Positions 58,101-64,000 of a stretch of DNA of 64,000 nucleotides are shown here, in pieces (position 1 is the stretch's first letter; every line of letters begins with the position of its first letter). The DNA comes from Spirogloea muscicola. Taxonomy: Eukaryota > Streptophyta > Zygnematophyceae > Spirogloeales > Spirogloeaceae. The stretch lies in assembly GCA_009602725.1 (NCBI GenBank), contig WELB01000124.1, positions 242,155-306,154 of the forward strand. Direction: 5' to 3'. The notes beneath the pieces were generated by a model. That model searched no databases. It saw only the letters and a program-made list of their open reading frames with translations, and was not told the origin of the DNA. The translations under genes were made by a program, and so were the position numbers.

Positions 58101-60015
58101 TGACAGTTGACATTGTGTTAGCGGCTGACAATTCAAGGCAACCAGTGCTTAAGCACATATTGCCATCATTTCTTCGATAATTAGCCCATCTGTTCCTATC
58201 ATTCTCGACGCTTCACAGTTACACTCTGCAAATTACATCATGACAGGAGACGATCTTCGATGTAGTCATCATAGACGAGGCCGCTCAAGCGCTCGAGGCG
58301 GCCAGCTGGATTGCGTTGCTCAAGGGCAGGAGATGCGTGCTTGCGGGTGACCATCTGCAGCTGCCGCCGACAGTCCAGAGCGCCGAGGCCGAGCGACAGG
58401 GCCTAGCGGTGACGCTCTTTGAGAGATTGTCCGTCTCTTTTGGGGACACTGTCACATCGCTCCTGACTGTGCAGTATCGCATGAATGAGGGCATCATGCG
58501 GTGGTCATCGGAGGCGCTCTACGGCGGCAAGGTGTGTGTATCGAAGTCTGGGGCTTACTTGTCAAAGTAGAAGTCCACCATCTCAAAGTGAGAGCTCAAT
58601 CAACCCATGTGCCTGAAGCTGATAAAGCTGATTGTTGGTCACATGGAATATTCACGTAGCTGCAATTATGTCACATAGATCCTCAAATCTGCATGTAGCT
58701 CATGTAAAAAGTACGCTTGTGAGCTGGAAGTGTGTGCAACTACCAATTTTCAGCAACTATCTCAGTGGTAATTTGCATTTGATCAATCCACCACGCAGGT
58801 GAAAGCTCACAGCATTGTTGCCGGGCACAAGCTATTGGACTTGGAGGGCGTGTCACAGTCGGCAACCTGTGAAGCTACACTTGTCCTTGTTGACACAGCT
58901 GGGTAAGGTAATACACTACACCAAGATTGCTGCACGGCTCGCTCTCCACTGTCTGTGATATCATTATGCAGGCGACACGGAATTCATCACAATATACATA
59001 CAGGCGCTCCCTTCACTACGCTATGATCATTGAGTGTGGCGCAATGACCATGCTGTTTGGCAATCCATGACGTTGGACAGCTGCGACATGGAGGAGACAA
59101 GGGAGGAGGAAGGGGACAGCACAAAGAATGACGGCGAGGCTCAGGTCGTTATTGCTTACGCTGAGAGGCTACTTGACGCAGGGGTTGCGGCAGCCAGCAT
59201 TGGCATCATAACACCTTACAGTGCACAGGTCTGCCCATGCCAGATTCCAGAGTCAATGACACAACAATATCCAGGACTTGACTTTCATGAGTGTCAACAC
59301 CAATACAAGTAGTGAGAGCCTTGTTAGGGGCTGTGGCCTTGTGTAGGCCTGACAAGAAAGGCTAGACAGCGTTGGTCAGATCTCCTGGCAAGCTTTTTCT
59401 TAGTAAAATCCACGCAAACAAGCACGCCCTTCCTCCTCATGCCATAACTTGCATGCTCTACATGCTGAGATGGAAAGGCATGCACCTTGAGCAAGACAGC
59501 AATGCAATCCTTGGTGGGGTCTGTGACACCACCTTCGGTTGCTCGTGCATTGCCAGGTTGGATGCCTCAAGGAGCTGAGGGGCAGTAAGCAGGTGTTGGC
59601 TCCAGTGGAAATATCAACAGTTGACGGCTTTCAGGGCCGCGAGAAAGAGGCCATCATCATCAGCATGGTCCGATCAAATGGGAGAGGGGAGGTGAGACTT
59701 GGAAGTCTAGTATTGCAGGCCACATGCTCGTGTCTGAATGCAGAGCAAGGATATCGCCAAGACTTTCGCTGCTACATTTTTCTGACATACTCCACCGTGC
59801 CATGGAAGTTCAATATATTCACTCAGGTCTGTAAGCTGCAGGTGGGGTTCCTTGCTGAAAAGCGCCGGATGAACGTAGCAGTGACACGAGCGAGGCGCCA
59901 GTGCTGCGTTGTTTGTGATAGCGACACAGTGCGGCATGACGTGTTTTTGCAGGACATGATTGAGTACTTTGAAGCTAACGGAGAGCTCCTTAGTGCCATG
60001 GAGTTTGTTACTTAG
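55198..60015 (+). CDS. SMUBP2/IGHMBP2-type superfamily 1 DNA/RNA helicase, copy 2
   Basis: Exons seen: 55198-55324, about 55600-55935, 56266-56439, 56629-56802, 57018-57284, 57394-57606, 57808-57987, 58247-58531, 58799-58912, 59081-59228, 59557-59691 and 59842-60015. The start codon is not resolved. The product follows plant SMUBP2-like helicases throughout: ETAQRRGRTLLNLKCVDSSPGLFG, DVVALKPSKADPSSPALGQG, motif I GPPGTGKTTAVVEI, motif Ia ACAASNIAVDNLVERL, motif II DEAAQALE, motif III GDHLQLPPTVQS, motif IV TVQYRMNEGIM, motif V STVDGFQGREKEAIIISMVRSN and motif VI MNVAVTRARRQCCVV, ending MEFVT. These are ATP-driven 5'-3' unwinding enzymes tied to translation and RNA metabolism in animals. All ATPase motifs are intact, so this copy is probably functional. 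Confidence 0.9.
57736..57783. repeat. Tandem 23-base repeat in helicase intron
   Basis: GATGAGATAGTCTCAGTTAC occurs twice head to tail, directly before the exon at 57808. The unit contains a GAGATAGTCTC palindrome-like core. Confidence 0.8.
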
Positions 60016-61500
60016 GATTTGCGTTCTCTTCACATTGACGAGGTAGTCCATTGCTAAATGCAAAGAGCACTTATAAAGGAGGCTTGGTAGCAAGTTGCAC
60101 AAGAAGGGAGTCAGAAGTCAGTCACATGGATCTTTCTGCTTTGCCCCGCAGTGCCATTTTGTAAGCTCTTTGAAGAGATAGCTATTTCAAGGGCGCAGTG
60201 GCTGTGAGAGGCCAGACTAAAAGGAGAGTACGTGGTCCTAAGGGGGCAAGAAGCACGCTGGTACAGAAGTGGCTACCATGGATTGAGAGAGGGCGTGGTG
60301 GCCTATCTTGCTTGTGACCCTGACTGCTGCTTGTCATAAGAACTGCTTGTGATTGAGATACAATACAAGGAGGACGACCAGATCACCAGGCTCAGGCGTG
60401 CAGCGAATTGCACGAAATTGCAGCAGTGCATGGATGGGCCGAGCAGCACATGAGCGACTATGTCAGAAGGTGTCCGGCTGTGATTAAGGAACTACCTAAC
60501 CCCCCTATCGCCAAAACCCCGATACAGCCCTCCTAGCCGTCCAGGCTACAAGAACCTCCAGAAAACAGAGTGGCCATTGACAGTCTCCAGCAAATAGCCT
60601 GTCACGAGCCCGTCAACGGCGTTGACGGTTTCCATTGACTGTCTACCACTGACGATTCTACCATCAATGGCTCCATCCATCAAGCGCCGTATTCCCCGTG
60701 ACAGTAACGTCCTAGCCGAGTAGCATCTATTCATCATCTACTGTTGCCTCTTACTGAGATCTACTTTTTGCATTCGCTTTTATCAAATTGTCCAATTTAT
60801 GTCCTTATTAGGAACAAGTTCTTGGAGTGCACCATATCATATGCTCCTGCTGTAGCGCATGTATACGGTGCTGGGTCAGTGCAAGGCGTTCCCTCGTTAT
60901 GTTGCTCCTGCACTTTGTTTTGCATTGCCTGCCACGCAGACGATGTGGATTGGCACCATTGCCTTTGGCGATTGACCTATCGACGTTGCATGGCAGTCAA
61001 CATCATATGGCATGACATGCCCTGAATAGCTGGCCTGTTGGAAACTGACAAGTTCTGGGTCAGAAGGTCCTCGCAGAAAAGGGGACGCACTACTTGCATT
61101 CTCTTGTAAGCTGCAGGTCTCTGACGTCGAGCTCAAATCCGTAGCCTTCCGGCCTTTATGGGCTTTTACCCCTCGTGTTGAGGCTTGCATGTAATATTCA
61201 TGGCGCAGGCAACTCGTGTGGATTATCCCGCGCTCGAGGCCGTCAGCGTCGTCATCTTATTGCGTCAGGATCAGGGCCTATGCTAGCGTCCACGTGGTGG
61301 CGCCTGGCGAGACCCAAGCCGGCCCATGTTCGGGTCCAACATTGTCTATCGCTATTAAATGTCCTGTAGGTGGAATGGTCTCTTTAGGACCCGTAATGCT
61401 TCCAGGTAGCCAGTCACCAGTAATTCACATGTTCCTCGGCGAAGTCATGTGGCCCTTCTCACGTTGGTGTCTACGTGTTCCGTGAGTGATACCCGGCGGG
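60016..61500. other. Spacer after helicase copy 2
   Basis: 60190-60275 is a degenerate minus-oriented LINE tail (GTGGCTGTGAGAGGCCAGAC, then GGTCCTAAGGGGGCAAG). 61150-61255 resembles 34130-34215 (CCCTCGTGTTGAGGCTTGCATG, GGCGCAGGCAACTCGTG). I see no gene. Confidence 0.45.
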
Positions 61501-61529
61501 CCCAGTGGTGACCCGCCTGTATACCACGA

Positions 61530-61668
61530 CCCTTCTCTTCCTTGCGGTTGGGGTAACGACTTCCGGCATGGCCAGCTCCCATAGTGTGACGGGCGGTGTG
61601 TACAAGGACCCGGAATAGATTTACCGCCGTATGGCTGACCGGCAATTACTAGCGATTCCGCCTTGCAG
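61530..61668 (-). pseudogene. Organellar small-subunit rRNA 3'-domain fragment
   Basis: The minus strand reads GCGGAATCGCTAGTAATTGC, CCGGTCAGCCATACGGCGG, TTGTACACACCGCCCGTCAC and AAGTCGTTACCCCAACCGC: the universal 3' decoding region of bacterial-type SSU rRNA. The GGTCAGCCATACGGCGG version is what I know from plastids rather than land-plant mitochondria. Only about 140 bases are present, with substitutions and no anti-Shine-Dalgarno end, so it is a nuclear-inserted remnant. Confidence 0.85.
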
Positions 61669-61771
61669 CAAGACTTTTTAAGCTAAAATTTGCCAGTCTC
61701 TTCAGGCCTTATCAAGAATATTCCTTCAGGAATTATGTGTCCTGATTGTACAGAAAATAGGAAGCCTTTTT

Positions 61772-61842
61772 GGCGGCAGTAGGATTCGAAGCCACAATAT
61801 TACGAATATGAGCCTGATGAGTCACCAGTTACTTTATGCCGC
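61772..61842 (-). tRNA. trnfM: Mitochondrial-type initiator tRNA-Met(CAU), decayed nuclear copy
   Basis: The minus-strand sequence starts GCGGCATAAAGTAACTGG and continues CTCATCAGGCTCATATTCG to GTGGCTTCGAATCCTACTGC and a final CGCC. It has a 6-bp acceptor stem (GCGGCA/TGCCGC), a TTCGAAT loop and a CAT anticodon, matching plant mitochondrial trnfM. The anticodon stem (TCAGG/TCGTA) no longer pairs properly and the 7th acceptor pair is lost, which indicates pseudogene decay after transfer to the nucleus. Confidence 0.8.
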
Positions 61843-61880
61843 AGGCAAGACGGCAAGATGGCAAGATGGCAGGATGGCAC
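61843..61880. repeat. Short GGCAAGATGGCAAGAT-type minisatellite
   Basis: About four imperfect units of roughly 8-9 bases (GGCAAGAC, GGCAAGAT, GGCAAGAT, GGCAGGAT) between the tRNA and the 5S remnant. Confidence 0.7.
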
Positions 61881-61906
61881 AGCACAACACTGCAATGAAT
61901 GCAGTG

Positions 61907-62030
61907 CTGAAAAGAATAGCCATGTCTCCCGAAATTCACAATTCAGTACATATGGCGTAAGACAGTTTCATGAGTCGAGTTCGAGATGGGATCGGGTGGA
62001 TCCTGACTTACAATTAAGACGGGATAGCAG
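61907..62030 (-). rRNA. rrn5: Mitochondrial-type 5S rRNA remnant
   Basis: On the plus strand the sequence reads CCATGTCTCCCGAA, CAGTACATATGGCGTAAGAC and GATGGGATCGGGTG. These are the same blocks, in the same order, as the reverse complement of land-plant mitochondrial 5S rRNA. The 5' closing stem (5' end near 62030) is not convincing, so the copy is decayed or divergent. Nuclear flanks (helicase gene, Copia remnant, esterase gene) show that it is an inserted mitochondrial segment. Confidence 0.75.
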
Positions 62031-62149
62031 AAGGGGAGTTTGCAATCCCGAAAGACGAAATATGATACCGTCGCTGTAAGCAACTGCCGTTTTCTGACGT
62101 GATTTGGCACATGATATCCTGAAGCTCACAACTTCAAGCAGTAAAGTCG

Positions 62150-62335
62150 ATGGAGCATGCCAGAAGAAGCTGTACTTCCATCCAGGTAGAGGTAGCCAGA
62201 TCAGAAGAAGCGGGGATGCTGCATGGCATTGACACACTGACTTCTATCGAGGCTCCAACAAGAATATTATACACGGACCTCTGTGGTCCTGTCATTGTCC
62301 TAGCGAAGGAAGTCATCTTACTCCCAACCTACTCC
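62150..62335 (+). mobile_element. Copia-type LTR retroelement remnant (fossil)
   Basis: A short stretch encodes RILYTDLCGPV, which resembles the 'HTDLCGP' block at the start of Ty1/copia integrase domains, preceded by a weak pre-integrase-like segment. No LTRs or other domains are visible. It is broken and old, with only a small part remaining. Confidence 0.4.
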
Positions 62336-62778
62336 CTATTTAAGGTCACGCCTGTGCTTCCGAGGCGCTTCCTGTCCGCGTTCGTACTCGTGTCCAGCTT
62401 CTGGGTACAAGTACCTCCATCATATCGACACCAGCACTCATGCAGCGAGCAAGGCTAGGGCTGTAACTACGTGGCTGATCACCAATGCCTCTAAGAGCAA
62501 CCTTGAAAAGTGCTGCTAGCTACGTGGGACTTTCCTGCATGGCATGCTTCATCAGTGGTCAAAGTGCAGATCTCGCAAGTGAGAGGGTGGCGGCGTATGG
62601 GAGAGGCCAGTCCTTAGGCCAGCCCCTCAGACACAATCAACCTCACTATATTGGAAAACGGTTCTCAAGATTGTACAATGGGGGAGGATTCCTACTCAGC
62701 GCACCTGAGAGGCTCCACTCAACAGGCTTGTATGGCTGGCTAAAGCCACACAATAAATAAGGGCACTTGCAGTGCTCG
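62336..62778. other. Unassigned spacer
   Basis: No gene recognised. A 91-codon open frame at 62485-62760 has no similarity I know. A weak GGCCAG/GGCCAGCCCC echo of the LINE tail is at 62603-62628. Confidence 0.35.
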
Positions 62779-64000
62779 TCAAATGAAGGGCTGGCAATAT
62801 GCCTCAGTCACTAAGTGCCGGGTGCATCCCAAGTCCCTTAGGGTCCTGAACAAGGAGTCGAACAGCGGCACCCACCACTCTACAACATGAGCAAAGTGCG
62901 TGCAATCACGTTTTCTCTTTGGATCATCATTGCCAAAGTGGAAGTCGTGCATGTTCTGCAACCAGAAGCCCTCCATAATGGGTGTTTCCCTGGGCCCAGC
63001 AATCGACTCCATGACGTGATGCCTCCAAAGCTGCACGCAGCAATGACGAGATCAAAGAAGCTCAGTCCACAGTCATCAGCGAGCTAGCCAGTTGTACGGT
63101 TACCTGGTTCTGTGTTGGATGTGAGGGTCCCCTCGCGACGAAGGCTGTGCGAATTCTAATGATTGCATGCATGCGCATAATAGACACTTAATGAGTAGTC
63201 GCAGCCAAAAGCCACCTGTTTGGCCAATACTGCAGCCACTCTATCTTCCCAAGGGGCTGGGAAGTCGAGCTTACCTGCTGATGGATGTTGGGGGATTGGT
63301 AACATTTGCTGAGCTTCTCTTTGTATTCATCCTTGGGGTTATACTCCCCGCTGCCAGTGGGGCTGTAGAAGTGCTGTGGAGAAGTCTCCTTGAAGATTCC
63401 CATCCTCCCTGGCACCTTGTTTATTGCTTCCAGACGCTTGCCGAGGTCTGTGAGATCGGTCTTGTACCACTCCAAGTTGTGCTTCGCATAGTGGAGACCA
63501 AGATTTAGAACCTGCAGGCATGGTAAACACATGGTCAGGACCAGAGCTGCAACCGTGAGCAGCCTCTCTTCTTGCTCGTCAGACAGGGCAGATGAACGCA
63601 CCACATCAGAGTCATTGAAGACATGGTCGACGATGGATGGCCACAGGAAATAGGGGCTCCCGTTCATCTCCTTCATCTTTCGATGGGGAAGTCGATACGC
63701 TGCACACAGATGCCATGCGCATCGAGCACCCAGACACGCAGCGGGGCTCTCTGAGGTGGCAGAGATACTCCTGACAAGTGACCAGCGGAGGAAGACTCTG
63801 ATGCCCGGCGCCAAGTATTACGATGGGCCAACATCACGCCATGCCTTCCATGCATCAGCATTGCCAGCACTCACTCAAAGAAGGGGTTTCGCTAAGGCCA
63901 CTCACTCTTGTAGTAGCTCAATGTCAAGTTTCTGAAGGGGCCTCCCAGCACGAAGGAATCAATCCACGAGTCGCAGTAGGCGTCCAGTAGCTGGCGAGGC
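62779..64000 (-). CDS. PC-esterase/SGNH-like protein, 3' part of gene
   Basis: Minus-strand pieces: about 64000-63905 (LLDAYCDSWIDSFVLGGPFRN), a middle exon around 63690-63540 (MNGSPYFLWPSIVDHVFNDSDVV), 63511-63275 (VLNLGLHYAKHN, GIFKETSPQHFYSPTGSGEY) and 63030-62779 (HVMESIAGPRETPIMEG, HDFHFGNDDPKRKRDCTHF, EWWVPLFDSLF). N.GLH, ETSPQHF and DCTHF are the blocks of the PC-esterase fold (Pmr5/Cas1p and trichome-birefringence-like family), which in plants acetylates or deacetylates cell-wall polysaccharides in the Golgi. DCTHF would provide the catalytic Asp and His. Junctions in the middle (63530-63700) are not settled. The 5' end, including the GDS block, lies outside the window. Confidence 0.6.

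Noticed and set aside
61270-61520. Extension of the organellar rRNA to the left
   Set aside because: Sequence left of about 61530 does not match the SSU rRNA 3' end that I know.

Overview
The window is nuclear DNA of a green alga (Viridiplantae). The genes are dense with introns, which are mostly GT-AG. First exons are very GC-rich with CGG/GCC runs, while introns and spacers are AT-richer. The proteins are of plant type: an ABP1-like cupin, carotenoid isomerase (CRTISO), a PnsB2/NDF2-like protein, TMEM50, a TBL2-like WD40 protein, and SMUBP2-type helicases. The exact lineage cannot be read from the sequence.

Layout, left to right. 1-2021: the 3' part of a TMEM50 gene (+), convergent with an ABP1 gene (-). 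2066-3690: pieces of LINE-type retroelement. 4168-6954: a metallophosphoesterase gene (-), divergent from a ten-exon TBL2-like gene (+, 7342-10534) across a GC-rich spacer. 10900-13070: stacked LINE copies abutting CRTISO (+, thirteen coding exons, 13230-17430). 18025-20889: a TPR protein gene (-) running towards an assembly gap (21012-21992). The PnsB2-like gene (+) emerges from the other side of the gap and ends at 23514. 23515-27690 is gene-poor. 27756-45727: four related F-box/LRR genes or relics set in a sea of LINE fragments. 48240-51544 and 55198-60015: two SMUBP2/IGHMBP2 helicase genes pointing away from each other; the first is cut off partway, the second is complete through its helicase motifs. 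61530-62030: organelle-derived DNA (SSU rRNA piece, initiator tRNA-Met, mitochondrial-type 5S rRNA). 62779-64000: the 3' part of a PC-esterase-like gene (-).

The unifying feature is a non-LTR retroelement group. Its protein ends in a CCHC-like finger, a restriction-like endonuclease (RLE) domain, and a terminal LTRGY-stop. Its 3' tail carries a small hairpin of the type GGGCTG-loop-CAGCCC. I can find this tail in either orientation about thirty times, in several diverged subfamilies, nearly always as 5'-truncated copies. Two copies sit inside F-box genes with visible target-site duplications. This one family explains most of the otherwise puzzling repeats in the window.
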